Source of the DNA: Halichoerus grypus
Taxonomy: Eukaryota; Chordata; Mammalia; Carnivora; Phocidae
Length of the DNA stretch: 64,000 nucleotides
NCBI RefSeq assembly: GCF_964656455.1
Contig: NC_135719.1
Location: forward strand, 135,407,284 to 135,471,283
Direction of reading: 5' to 3'
Shown: positions 45,914 through 58,349 of the stretch, one piece after another
Numbering within the stretch: position 1 is the stretch's first letter
Layout of the letters: the number at the start of each line of letters is the position of its first letter
Program-made: the position numbers and the translations under genes
Notes under the pieces: model-generated
Told to the model about the DNA's origin: nothing
The model's database searches: none
What the model saw: only the letters and a program-made list of their open reading frames with translations

Positions 45914-46735
45914 ACAGATGTTATTTTATACATGAGATATTAACAAACCCCTTTGTCATCAAACATAATCCTACCCAGCAATGAAGTTTCCCAAACTCAC
46001 TCTGAGACAGATGAAACTCTGTTAGAGACACCTGTGGGACAAGAATGGCTCCAACAAGAGCACAACCCTATAATTTGAAAAAATAAAAAGCTAACAGATA
46101 GAGAAAAACATTTGACCCAGATTTTGTATGTATGTGGGTAGCTGCCTGAGAACCTAAATATGTTTGAGTCACCCAAATTTATGAGGAAAAAAGAAATATC
46201 CTCAAATCTCTTCATCTGTCCCATGTGCTTGCATAGTATTGATAATAAAAGTAGTATGGCTATATATCTTAAATAGTCTCTAATTTATACAGATAGTTCA
46301 TACACATTTATACACCATAGTCATCCAAAATAGACAATAATACAAATATGCCTAAGATTTTCATATGCTTATATAAAAAGAGACTGACTATTAATGAAAC
46401 CTAAACAATGCAATAATACCATGCCACATCAAAGAGTGAGATCATGTTTTTTTTTTTACTCAAATGAAGTAGCAAAAGGAAATCAAAATATATTAAATAT
46501 CGGTTACCAAACAACCAAACCTCTACTGCATTTTTTTCCCTCAATTTTTAGCTACCACTGGAAATTTAGTGACTGAAAAAATGACAAAAGGAGTGGTGGA
46601 TGGTAGTGGGAAGTAAGCTTTCTCATTTTCCTGAGCTATCAATCAGAATAACAAATCAGTCAAAAAAAGAACATCTAAATTGTTTCATCTCTTCCTTTCC
46701 ATACACACTCATTTTTTGTAAGTGAAATAGTAGGT
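45914..46735. other. No recognised feature
   Basis: AT-rich unique-looking sequence. Confidence 0.45.
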
Positions 46736-46837
46736 GGAAAAAGGAAGGAAGGAAGTATGGAAGGAAAGAAGGAAGAAAGGAAAGGAAGAAGGGAGGAGGA
46801 AGAGAAAGAAAGAAAGAAGAAAGAAAAAGAAAGAAAG

Positions 46838-46900
<63 letters not shown>

Positions 46901-46912
46901 AAAAGAAAGATG
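46736..46912 (+). repeat. Polypurine tract (GGAA)n-(GAAA)n
   Basis: About 175 bases are purine on the plus strand, with only a few exceptions near 46757. The right half is a nearly perfect (GAAA) array of more than 15 units. Mirror symmetry makes triplex (H-DNA) formation possible. Lys/Arg/Glu-rich and Phe/Ser/Leu-rich frames on the two strands are translations of the repeat. Confidence 0.97.
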
Positions 46913-47194
46913 GTGCTTTCACAGAGGAATATTATTCACATGATGGACTGAGTGAGAAATAACTAGGTTGGTTGATCTTTGAAGATATTGAGAAAGCTAG
47001 CTTTCAATGACTTATAACCAACTCAATCTTTAAAAAAAAACTTCATACATTATTAGATTATAATACTAAATACTTTCCAGGCTGTCCCATAAAAGAATAG
47101 GTACATTATCTCAAATACTACTTGTCAAATACTACTTGCCTGGCAGCTGGAAGTTGTATAAAGCATTAATGAAAAGATTGAGACCTTTCTCCTT
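46913..47194. other. No recognised feature; 14-bp direct repeat
   Basis: TCAAATACTACTTG occurs twice in tandem at 47111-47138. Otherwise nothing was recognised. Confidence 0.5.
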
Positions 47195-47280
47195 TTAAGC
47201 ACAGATATTAACTGAGTACCTGCTATATGCTAAACATTGTAATTGTGAACAAAACATGCAGTGAGACCAACAGCATAGTA
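47195..47280 (+). mobile_element. Possible L2 fragment
   Basis: ACTGAGTACCTGCTATATGC followed by TAAACATTGTAATTGTGAAC resembles the L2 3' region (GAGCACCTACTATGTGCC..). Confidence 0.45.
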
Positions 47281-47514
47281 TTTCCACTGTAATTATTTAT
47301 TCTGAGACCATGTCTTCTCTGGTTTACATTTTTTGCTCTTTTTCAGATGCTTTAACAGCATAGGTGTCAAGAACACTTAATTAAAAAAAAAAAAAAACTT
47401 TAGTTGAGTTAATCAGATTATGAATAAAAACTAGGGCTGATAAAAGTAAGCAGTGTTAGCTCTCCCTAGGAACAAACCCCACAACTTCAACAAAATAACA
47501 TAAACATGTATATT

Positions 47515-47770
47515 TTTGCTCACACGGTGGTCAGATGTAGCTTTGGTGTTTGTCTCCATCTTCTAGCTCTCTAATCTGGAATATGTGTCTTCTAAAATTG
47601 CTTCAGAAGGTCAAGAAAGGACTATAAGATCATACCTAAGGTTTTTGACAACCCGCTCTGGAAGTGGCTTGCAGTACCTTCATGCACATCCCACTGATTA
47701 AAACCTGTGACCTGGTCCCCACCTAATAGCAAAGGAGGCCACCAAAAGATTTTTGGTGAAATAGTAACAG
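47515..47770 (-). mobile_element. Possible MaLR-like LTR remnant
   Basis: Text around CCCACTGATTAAAACCTGTG and CCCCACCTAATAGCAAAGGA recalls the reverse of an MLT1-related LTR (CCATTGGCCAGAACTAGTCA; CCCAACTGCAAGGGGG). The match is loose. Confidence 0.35.
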
Positions 47771-48980
47771 GCTCTGTCACAGGGTGTCCGTCTGGCCATT
47801 GAGTTTCCTTTTGCTTCTTGCCTCCTCTGCCCAAAGTTCCGTCCATTCACTGCATCCAGCTCAATGTCAAGTCTCTCTGGGAAAAACACAGTCTTCTCTA
47901 TTGAATTTGGATGTGGCTCTTTTTGGTGGGATAACCTATCAGCCAATAAGACTGTACTTATAATAACTAACAAGTTATTTGTACTTTCCATACACATACA
48001 CACATACACACACACAGAAGGGTGGAGTGGGAACGGGGTAACTACGATAAAAACTCAAATTCAGAAATAAGAATAAAGAGAAACACATAAAAGGCATTGG
48101 ATTGTGGTTATGTGAAAATCATGTAGGGCAAGAATAGGAATGCTTTTGTTCTATAGCATCAGGGGAACCTGGATGGTTTGATTCTTACTGTCCTACATAC
48201 CCCTAATGTGACATATTAAGATTGCTACTGCAGGCCTCTTTTTATTGAAGGAGGATATTTTTCCCTACTCAGTTATCTGAACATATATTGAATGACCATA
48301 CTTCTTAGTTAGTGCAAATTAGGATAGCTTCCAAATGGTAAGGTACATCTGTTTTACAACTTCTTATTTAATAATGTAGGAGCATTGAATGATGACCCTC
48401 AGAATCACCATCCTAATAAAGGGCCACAGAACCATCCCATTCACAACACATTAACCCCAGGGCAAGATTTCTACAGGACACTCTCCAACATAGGTTGTGA
48501 CTCCCTGCTTCCACTCTTTTGAAGTTTTATTCCTAGTGACTTATATACTACTGCCTAAATCTCCCCTCAGTGTGGTCCACTGTAATGGGAAACTTGAGCT
48601 GAATTTTTGTAGTAATGACAAGAATGTCACAGAGATTTTTTACTGGGTAAAGTGCAGTTGCACAGTATTATATAGTGGGTGTCTAAAGTCAGTGTCAAGG
48701 CAATCATCAGATATTGGTGAAATTACTTTTGTAAAATCTCTTAGCAAGTCTTGGGAGACTACCATACAGTCTTTCAGTTGAGTGACTCCAACAGAGCCAT
48801 TTTCTTTTAGGTTTGGATTTGGCCATTATTTTACTGGTTTATCATCAGGTGAGTTAGGCGGATTAAGATTAGGGTATGTGTTGAAAAAAAAGTGTATGTA
48901 TCTTTAAGCACTAGATTAATCATCCAGTTAAGATTCTCTCCCTATAAGAGTGGTGAGGAAGCTCAGTCTCACTCAGAGAC
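47771..48980. other. No recognised gene
   Basis: Holds a short CA patch at 47993-48016 and a 94-codon plus frame (48497-48781) with no recognisable domain. A donor-like CATCAG/GTGAGT lies at 48845-48856, outside that frame. No call is made. Confidence 0.35.
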
Positions 48981-48995
48981 AGAATGGCTTGCACA

Positions 48996-49208
48996 TGGGC
49001 GCCTGGGTGGCTCAGTTGGTTAAGCGACTGCCTTCGGCTCAGGTCAGGATCCTGGAGTCCCGGGATCGAGTCCCGCATCGGGCTCCCTGCTCAGCAGGGA
49101 GTCTGCTTCTCCCTCTGACCCTCCCCCCTCTCATGTGCTCTCTCTCTCTCTCTCTCTCTCTCAAATAAATAAATAAAATCTTTAAAAAAAAAAAAAAAAA
49201 AAAAAAAA
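48996..49208 (+). mobile_element. SINEC, type A, very young-looking
   Basis: Intact head and body with all CpG sites in place, a long (TC)n stretch and 25 uninterrupted A residues. The duplication AGAATGGCTTGCACA is perfect at 48981-48995 and 49209-49223. Of all copies here it is among the closest to an active sequence. Confidence 0.98.
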
Positions 49209-49223
49209 GAATGGCTTGCACAA

Positions 49224-50469
49224 TTTAAATTTTTATTTATTTCCTCTCTATGCTTCTTTGCAAAGCATAAATAGTTGATTTTAGGTTAGTTAAGTGCACA
49301 TAGAATGAGACTTCATAGAGATTAGGCTGCCTGCATCAGAATGATTGCTGTTTAGAGACAATTTTGAGACATACCACATTCCTGTGGATGCAAATACCTT
49401 TCCATATCTCAAGTCATCTTGCAATTGCATTTTGAACCGCTGCAAAATTTCAGGAAATATCTTATATAAAGAATCAAGAAAAACTTATATAACATTATAT
49501 ATATATTTAATGCGCACACATATATTGCTTGCTATATTTAACCTTAAGCACAATTGAATTGGAGAATGAGGATATAATGGTTCTATGGAAAAAAAGTGTT
49601 ATATAAATCAGAGGCTATAAATGCACTACATATAAAAAGTCCTAGTGCAATTTTAAAATTTAATAACTTTGGATGAACCTATGACAGAAGCAAACGGCAA
49701 GTATCATGTGAAAGCATATTTCATAGACTCTAATGCGAATATTTAATGCCTTTTTATTTGGTGCTTACTGGGCTCTCAGAAAGTAATGCATTATTGGCCC
49801 ATTAGTTTTCGTAAAAGCAATGGTCAACATTAAACTTACCTTCCTGTAGTTTTGTAGCATTACATTTTTCCTGATCTTTGATGGTGACAATTTCTACCAT
49901 GCCTTCTTCCAGCATTATGTTGCTTTTGCTATTCTGTTCTGAATACTTGACAACTGTAGGCAATTTTATTTTCAGATCAATTTACATGTTGACCAATTTC
50001 TTGACATCTTGTTTGCTTATTCCCAAAGCAATGCATCTATTTGAACTTTAGTAAAATTTCACTTTGCTCATCAGAGGACATTATTTAGCATGTGCTGAGT
50101 ACTCACTATGACTGAAAACTATACTAGATGACAAACTGATCTTTATTTGTCTTACCCCTTCTAAATTTCCATGAAGTTATTATTTTCCTTGAAATTTAAG
50201 CAGAAATGATTATCTTCTCTATTAACTCGTAACTTTCTGGTAATCCATCTGTTTTGGTTTTTTTTGTTTTTTGTGTGCTATTGTTCCACACTAATCAATC
50301 TAATACCTAAGGCCAGGAAAAATCCCCATCATATACTCCTTTTAGCCTAACATGTGAGGGGGTAAAGATTAAAATGTATTAGCAAGAGGAAACAGCAGAA
50401 AGATTTTTCCTTTGTTTTTCCATACAGAAAGAAATAAAAACATTAATAAAAGCCTACTTTACAGAGGTG
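49224..50469. other. No recognised feature
   Basis: AT-rich unique-looking sequence. Confidence 0.45.
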
Positions 50470-50960
50470 TGGGTAGCATTAAGAGAACAAACAAAAGATG
50501 GTAGACACCAAGGGATTAGTGACAGAGGGAAGTAATCACCACCCTGAAGCTGAAGAGATAATGGAAGGAAATAGAATTACCAGAGTCCAGTGGGAATAGG
50601 GCATTTGGCAGATGGAGCTGTAGTTATATGAGGATATAGCTACTGCCAAAAATGTAATTTTGATGTAAAAAGGGAACAAGGAAGACATAATCTTCCTTTG
50701 TCTCCCCTCTTGCTCTTATGTCTTACTGCTGTTTCTCATGGGAAGAACCCAAAAAGAAACCAGCCAGCAATTGTACCTTGGGGATGCAATCTATAAGGTT
50801 CATTCTCCTAGATATGGAACAAGGCAGAGAAGTATGGAGAAGACTCCAGTAGGACAAAAGGGAAGATTACCTGGCAGTTACAGGGACCCCAGGGGTTATC
50901 TCTTCACTGAGAGCCTCACAAGGCCTGTCTCATCTAGGACATCTTCCTCATAGTAGGCAA
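50470..50960. mobile_element. Possible ancient dispersed repeat, unnamed
   Basis: The order of phrases CACCAAGGGATTAGTGACAG, CACCCTGAAGCTGAAGAGAT, CAGAGTCCAGTGGGAATAGG and AGGCAGAGAAGTATGGAGAA is reminiscent of a dispersed mammalian repeat. I cannot name the family or give the orientation. Confidence 0.3.
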
Positions 50961-52632
50961 TCATCTAGTGTTCATAGAACCTGAATGACTCTCTGTCTTC
51001 TCAGACTCACCCAATCACAGCATGAGGGTCATAAAAGGGAAATATTCATTAGTCCTGTTCAAACAAGAACATTCAAAATGCTTTACATAACTGGCACTTT
51101 GTCAGGGAACACTGTACTCATTATCCTTTTCAGAAAAATATTTATAAAGGGGAACATTTCAGCCATGTCATTTGTAGGGGTCTACTTCCTCCTGGGTAAC
51201 CTCATTAAGGCCATCAGTTATAGCCATGTACTGTTATCTTGAGGATTCTAAACCCTCCATGTTTCAAGGTCCTTGGATTTTAGAAGGTTAGTTCCCATGG
51301 CAGGTCAATGATCAGTCATGCTAATCCTTGCCACGCCAAGCAATTATCTCCCACCTCCAGGATGAGTCATTGATCTTTGACCTTTTGACTCCTGTCCAGA
51401 AAGCTGTGGTAGGTGCTAGACCAGATGACTGATTCATCCTACAAGTAGTCAAGCATATAAAAGTAAATGACCCCACTGGGCACACACAAGGCCATCTGGA
51501 ACAGACTTTACTGGGGGTGCTGCTCAGAGACAAGTAGTTAGGTTTTCCACTCAAGTCCTAAGAGGCAGCTTATAGGAATCTAGCAAGGCCAGACATCAGA
51601 CTTTAGTAAGGGATTCTACCTTGCATTGTTGTACATTAAGATGCATGATGATGAAGGAAATATCAGCTTCTCCCCTAGAGTGACTGGCATATGTCAAAGC
51701 CTGGGTTTGCATTTCTATCTTATTCCAGTTATGGCTGATAGAGCATCAGCCTCTCTCTGATATGATCTGAGGCCAGATGCAACTGTACAACATGGCAGAA
51801 TGAATTGGCATATCAACCACCTCACACTTTTATCAAGATGAGCTGAGCTCAGATGCAGCCAATTTCCAAAGGAGCATAACACATAGAACATATGTGTGCT
51901 GCCAAGGAAGACTCAGAAAAGAGAAGAAAAGTTGATGGAGAGGCAGAGAGAAGGGAGAGGTCCTTAAGTGAAGTCCTTAAGTAGGCGAGAGAGTAAAGGG
52001 GTTGGAGCAGCGCGCCACTCAATGTTCTAAGAAGCAACTAGTAGAACCTACTTTAGTTTCTGAGAAAAGAGTTTACAAAAAATATAAGGCACACATAAGA
52101 ATCTCTAGCCAGGACTGCCTTGTTAGAGACCCCTGCTCTGACCTCTGACCCAGCGCCTGGCTGTGATGGCTGACAGCATGGCCGCTGTGACCCATACACA
52201 GACGTCTACTTCTGCCACCACCTTTGTGAGAGGAATCTGTATATTAGCTTCACTGCTTGAAGCATGATCTGGCTTGGCGAGCTCCTGTTGTATGCAGGTC
52301 CAAATAGCCGGAGAGGACATGGAGACCACGGGTTGCTTCTAACTTGGAGAGGTGTGGATTACTTATATGTGAGAAATTTCCCAAAATGAGGAAGGGCGCT
52401 CAAAGATACCAAGTGGTCAAAAAGACATAACAAATGTCTCTGCTAGTGTTGTTCTCATATTTCAAGGTTCAGAAATTTCTTGAATTTTTGAAGAAGACAA
52501 AAAGGGTTTAAAATGTATTCCTATACAACATGTATTCATAAAAATGGATTGGCCAATGTTAGAGGTCTTCATTTTTATTTTTGTCACCAATTTCTCCCTC
52601 CTTCCCCTCACTTTACACGTGGAGATGTGGAT
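50961..52632. other. Unrecognised sequence of average GC
   Basis: About 1.7 kb with more balanced composition than its neighbours, and no SINE. It may be an old retroviral internal region, but no gag or pol reading could be recognised in the frames I examined. Confidence 0.3.
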
Positions 52633-52732
52633 CTATATATTACATACATATATACTATATGTATGTATAGAGATTTTATATATATTTATATATCTACATT
52701 TACATATATACATGCATGCACACACACACAAA
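52633..52732. repeat. (TA)n/(CA)n microsatellite
   Basis: TATACATA-type units end in CATGCATGCACACACACACA. Confidence 0.93.
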
Positions 52733-55700
52733 TTTTCTTATCTTCATAAGACTTGAAATGGAATCAGCATTCACATATGGATAGATAACAAAGACCTTAG
52801 TAAAGTTTTATTCTGTCATTCTACATTAAGGGATTTAGGCAACTTTCGTTCAAAGTAAGCACATTATGTCAAACACATTTTCAGGTTCAATGTTTGTCCT
52901 TGTTTGCTTACTTTAGTTCTGAATGATGATTCCTATTTCTAGAGCAATTGGAAGAATTTGTAGTCATAGGACATGGTTTGCACAAACAAATATATATTTA
53001 AAAGATCTTTTTAAACCTATATTCAACCTAAGCAATACCAAATAGCTCATTATTTTACTCAGTGATCCGTTAACATAAAATTCTTTATTTAAACTTATAC
53101 CTACTTAAAGTCTATACTAGCCACTGAATTAATATATTTGCATAATAGAATGTCTCTCTTTGGGATAATAAAACCTTATGTTTTATGCATTCAAAACTTT
53201 TCAGGAGTCATCTTTTATTTTTTTTCTCCTAACCTAAAATAAAACTCTAATTAGAACAAAAGTATACTTTTTGGTAGAATATTTAACATGATTTAAGCAG
53301 GGGATTTATCAGATTCTCAAATAAAACTTTGAAGAATCAATATAACATTCTGAGTTCCAACTTTATTGTTAATGACTTTTCTTTTGCAGACAAATTCACT
53401 CAGCAGCTTTAGTTAACTCAAAAATTTCTATGCAGAAACACTTTGGCAATGTATAATCAAAGGAGTCACTTTAGCTCTGTAAACCCCCAGGATCATTCCA
53501 TACACACGATTTTGGGAGCAACTCGAACAGGCTTTAAGGACTCTGATAACCAGTCTCCACTGAGGAAATTTCTGTGCCCAAAGACAAACCAACATCCCCT
53601 CTCCCCCTGACTCTGAGGATCTTTTAGTAGCTATGGTTACACCCTAAGCATCATCAGTGAATTACTCTGGGAAAAAGCCTAGAGTAACAGAGACTAATTA
53701 TTACTTCCAAAATTAACTACGGGAGATAAATCTCAGTAGAACCAGCATCCAGGTGAGAATTGGCCTAGGCTGGATAGATGAACGAAAAAAAAAATGGCAT
53801 TTGAAGTATGGTAAGTTGTCTAGTGTCAGTTGATGGACAAAGGAAATTAGGAAAGATTAAGAGGGCCAGTAACTACTCAGAATTCGAAAATTCCAGAATC
53901 TACAAAATTGTGGAGATATGTTTGCCAAACATTTCTGTTTCTTTATCAGAGTGATATGAAGGCCCTTACTATCGCCAATTTTCTCCAACCCCAACTTACA
54001 CATACATACATATGTGTACACAGACACACTCCACAGATTTATCCATTGATATTTGGCTTTGGTGATACATATATATTTGGACATATTTTTTTTTTAATTA
54101 TGAATGTCTTCAAAGATATTTAAGGGACTTGAGCATCCAATGGTTAAGGTTGGGTACTTGGTGTAAGTAGTTCATTATTCTTATCAGATTGCTTTTGTTT
54201 GTTCATTTTTGCCACATTAATTCATACTGAAGTTCAACTAACTATGAGAAATTTTGCAGAATCTTAGGAATGCCAAAATGAAAACAAACAAACAAAAAAA
54301 ACTGAAACCACTAAATCAGAAGTTCCCGGTATGAATAATGACTTTGCTAGTTCTTATCTGAGCAAAATACTTAATCTCTCTGTGTCTGGAATTCATGTGA
54401 AGAATTGGGAATAATGATATCTCACCCAGAGAGTGGGCAGAAGATGAAAGTTAGTCATGCATGTAAGTAAGATAACTGGAATGTATAATAGGGGCAAAAT
54501 AAAAAGTTAATCATCTCTCATTCGATCTGTCCTCTGGGTATGAAAATTATGGGAAGGGTATGGGACATGTAAAGAAAATATTTTAATTAGAGTATGACAA
54601 TTTCTAATAGGGAAGTATGATATGGAAGAGAAAAAAGTGCACAAAAGTTAGAATGACCATTTCCCTGGGAAGAATTTATTTATCTGGTTTTTGAGTTATA
54701 ATAAAGTTGGGATTTTTCACACCTTACAAATAACAACATATTTGCTTTAATGAGGGTTCTGAAGTGCAGACAGGGAAGATAGTGACATGAAACATTTGCT
54801 AAGTATCTTGGGGTGCGGTGGGGTGGGGAGGAGGCATTCTGTAAATAGACATCAAGACTAAGAACACCTTTGCTGATTCACTCTTTCACTAATCGGGCAT
54901 CTCTCATGCCAAAATATGTGCTAGAAGGTAGGGTTCCAGAAGAATGGAGAACATTGAGAACTAATTTAATGAATCCAAGCCTGTTTAATGGCCAATCATC
55001 TACCCCTTAAAACTTGGAATCTTGCAGGTGAGCATCAGTTTACATATATGACTTGATGCACACCCATCCATCCCACTCCACATAGACATACACATTTTTT
55101 GAATTAGGAAGAGGAACAAGGTATCAAGTATAGAATATCAAGTATTGGGCTTTCATTATTTCTCTCTATATGTAGATTTAAGAACCTCAGGAGAAGTTAA
55201 TAGTTAAGAGAAGGCATATATATATATATATATAAAACTATCACTGAGAGGGAGAAAAGAAGCAACCAAGGAATTAGGAAATGATCTTAGAATAGAAAAA
55301 TACTACCAAGACTGCCAGTCTATGATGAGATAAAAAGCAAGTACTAGAATTAAATCAACACACTAATTTCTTCACCAAGATAGTATTGCTACCAAAAAAT
55401 AGAAAGAAATCAGCTTTACATTCTGGCACAAGCTCCTTGGCTCATTATGGCCTGGTAGCAAAGATTTTGCAGACCCACAGTTCATTGCTGGCTCCACTTT
55501 GAGTAGCAAAGCCATGGAGGACAAGAAAAGAGAGAATTTTAAAAGGGGTAGAGAGTGGATAGCTATGTAAAATGCTGCATAATTCAAGCAAGATAAAGGC
55601 TAAAAAAAAAAAACTCACCTTATTTGGTAGATTATGGCTGGCAATCTTGGAAAGAAGAGTTTGGGGAGAGAAGTAATGTGAACAGGCTGGTTACTGAAAA

Positions 55701-56239
55701 GAATAAAAATGTGTGTGTCATTCAGGTCTGTATTCCAGCTTCTTGCATGATACCTGGTGGCTGGTAAGCATGAAATGGGAAAGTTAGAAGAATGGAATGA
55801 GATAATTATGAGACCATTATTATTCTACATCCGTCATTTATAAGCTATTCAAAGGAGGTTAAAGAGAGTTGGCCAACCATGATTCTGCATTCCCAAATAT
55901 TATCAGATAGTTTTGAAATACAATAATAGGTTAATTATAATCATCATAATTTTACTGGTCAAAGGAAGAACCATGACCACCCTATCCTTCACTTACATGC
56001 ACACACCTGCACACAAACCTGGACTGGTAATTTGGAGTTGGTCATGGGTCCAGAATAATATGCTCAAAATACAACCTCAATTGAATAGAGTACAGGGAAG
56101 GGACAGACTTTGAGCTCCATGGTGTTTATTTGTTCCACACAGAGCATAATGAATATATAGGTGAATAGCTAGGATTCTCTGTTAGCTTCTGAATAATTAG
56201 TGTATCTTACATTCAAGAATGGACACTAAGAACACATTT
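52733..56239. other. Long stretch without a recognised gene or transposon
   Basis: About 3.5 kb of AT-rich unique-looking DNA. It holds a short (TA)8 at about 55217-55233 and acceptor-like (53375-53399) and donor-like (55020-55034) hexamers that I regard as chance. No SINEC copy occurs here. Confidence 0.4.
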
Positions 56240-56371
56240 ATCTTGATGAGCACTGAATAATACAGAGAACTGTTGAATCCCTGTATTGTACACCTGAAAC
56301 TAATATAACACTGTATGTTATCTACACTGGAATTAAAATTTTATAAATAAATAAATAAATAAATAAATAAA
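56240..56371 (+). mobile_element. Carnivoran L1 3' end, 5'-truncated
   Basis: GATGAGCACTGAATAATACA, TTGTACACCTGAAACTAATA and ACACTGTATGTTATCTACAC lead to a tail of seven TAAA units. Flanks AATGGACACTAAGAAC (from about 56218) and AATGAACACCAAAACT (from about 56372) may be the decayed target duplication. Confidence 0.85.
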
Positions 56372-56869
56372 ATGAACACCAAAACTGAATCTAGGTATAT
56401 TTGAATGATACTGTCTTGGACCAGTCAAGCTTCCAAAGCTTGAGCCTGAAATAAGATGAGAAGGAAAATCTAGTAGTTAAAGGACACAAGTAACTTGATT
56501 CTGGATAACAACTTATACCAATAGCTCATGTTGGTAGCTATCAGACACTGTTTTCTTTTAACCTGTACTGCAATGAGAATGTGGGAGTGTTATTTGTAGT
56601 AGCGTCTTATTCTCTTTGATTTCATTAATTTAGATATAGTAAAGGGCTATAGGCACATAAGTGAATCCATATGTGATAGTGTAATCTTTTCAGTAAAAGA
56701 AACCATCCTAAGAATAGATTATTGATTTAGGAAAAGAGGGTCAAGAGATGCTTTAGAGAAAGTCTTACATAATTAGTCATGGATTTCCAGAGTCTTTTTG
56801 AAGTAAATTAATAAAAAATGTCCACTGCAAATAAGAAACATTTCTGAATAAACCAATTTGTCTCCAAAA
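56372..56869. other. No recognised feature
   Basis: AT-rich unique-looking sequence. Confidence 0.45.
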
Positions 56870-57055
56870 CCAACATTGTCCAACAGACTTTATGGCACTG
56901 GTGACTATGTTGTGTGTCTGTATCTGAACTTTTATATGTGGTTAGTGTGATGGTGAAACTGAATTTTAATTTTACTTCATTTTAATTGACTTAAATATAA
57001 GTAATTGCATGTGGCTGGGGGCTACCATCCTGAACAGTACAACCCAAGACCTTAA
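56870..57055. mobile_element. hAT-Charlie-type DNA transposon fossil
   Basis: ACATTGTCCAACAGACTTTA at one end and GTGGCTGGGGGCTACCATCC TGAACAGTACA at the other are the terminal patterns of a short hAT element (consensus GTCCAATAGAA… and …GTGGCTACCATATTGGACAG). The AATTTTAATTT interior fits. MER3-like is a tentative label. Confidence 0.65.
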
Positions 57056-57916
57056 AAAGAGCTGAGCAAAGTTTGGGAATTAGTCATTTTGACTCTAATC
57101 CTGCCAGTCCTGTCCTCTCAATGAGAAATTAGCAACCACCAATAAAGAGAATCAGTTGCATTTAGGAATCCAGTCCTAGAGCAGATCTACAGCTGCCTAG
57201 TAGGTGTTCGTAGGACCCAAATCTCGATATTAATTTGGCCAAATAGAGAAATCATTATCCTTTGGTCCTAAATGAAAGATAATCATCTGAAGTTTGTATT
57301 TTTTTATCTTCTTTTATGGAGAAAGTTTAGACACAGTGTTCAGCATAATCCGAGAATAAGACTGGTGGGAGAGAGGGAAGCATAAAAGAAATGCTAAGTG
57401 TCATATGGTGATAATTATCTGTCAGACTACTGTTTATCTAGGCTTCTGTTTCCTTTATCCTTACTTCTGGCTTTCTAATGAATCTCATAATTTGAATTTT
57501 AACAAACAGCATATGGCCAACATGCTGTAATACATTTAGCCAGCTATACATGGCCATTTTCTTTGCCTTTTTAAGCAGATAGTATCCACATGGAGATTCC
57601 ATGGGGTTTTTTTCTTTATGCTGTTTAGCTTGTAGCTTTATTGCTACTCTCATTATTACAAATGATAAACTTGTACATTTTATTTTTATTTTTCTTCACA
57701 AAATGATGCTCTGGCCACATTCACCCTTTGTTCCCCTTTTCAAAATATTTTTGTATTTTTAGTCAACTCATAAATGGAGCTTGATTTAAATTAGGAAGTA
57801 TTGATAAAAATTAGAGAAAAAAATTTAAAAACTAAAAACATCTACAGTGTAAGCTCTCAACTAATATATAGTTAACATTTTACCTGATGCATATATTTTG
57901 AATGAAGTTGATATTT
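57056..57916. other. No recognised feature
   Basis: AT-rich unique-looking sequence. Confidence 0.45.
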
Positions 57917-57932
57917 ATTTTTGGTAAATCTT

Positions 57933-58145
57933 TTTTTTTTTTCTTTTTAGATTTTATTTATTCATTTGAGACACAGAGATACAGAGAGAGAGAGAGAGCA
58001 TGAGCAGGGAGAGAGGCAGAGGGAGAGGGAGAAGCAGGCTCCCTGCTGAGCCAGGAGCCCGATGTGGGGCTCGATCCCAGGACCCTGGGATCATGACCTG
58101 AGCCGAAGGCAGACGCTTAACCATCTGAGCCACCCAGGCGCCCCG
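57933..58145 (-). mobile_element. SINEC, type B, minus strand
   Basis: The T-rich tail is interrupted by C. The head CCCAGGCGCCCC ends at 58144. The perfect duplication ATTTTTGGTAAATCTT is at 57917-57932 and 58146-58161. Confidence 0.96.
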
Positions 58146-58178
58146 ATTTTTGGTAAATCTTATCTCAACATGCTCTTT

Positions 58179-58340
58179 GGGGCTCCTGGGTGGCTCAGTC
58201 GGTTGAGCATCTGACTCTTGATTTTGGCTCAGGTCATGATCTCAGGGTCGAGAGATTGAACCCTGCATTGGGCTTGCCCTCTACCCCTTCCCCCCCTGCT
58301 CATGTGCTTTCTCTCTTTCCTTCTCTAAAACAAAACAAAA
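58179..58340 (+). mobile_element. SINEC, older subfamily, plus strand
   Basis: The head GGGGCTCCTGGGTGGCTC leads into a CTGACTCTTGATTTTGGC body, a shortened 3' part and a CAAAACAAAA tail. A nine-base duplication ATGCTCTTT is at 58170-58178 and 58341-58349. It lies 17 bases from the end of the preceding SINE's duplication, in the opposite orientation. Confidence 0.94.
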
Positions 58341-58349
58341 ATGCTCTTT

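Noticed and set aside
46656..46951. Charged (plus strand) and Phe/Ser/Leu-rich (minus strand) open frames
   Set aside because: They are translations of the GGAA/GAAA repeat.
53340..53410. Acceptor-like CTTTTCTTTTGCAG
   Set aside because: No matching donor and no sustained open frame or family downstream. Such sites are common in intronic DNA.
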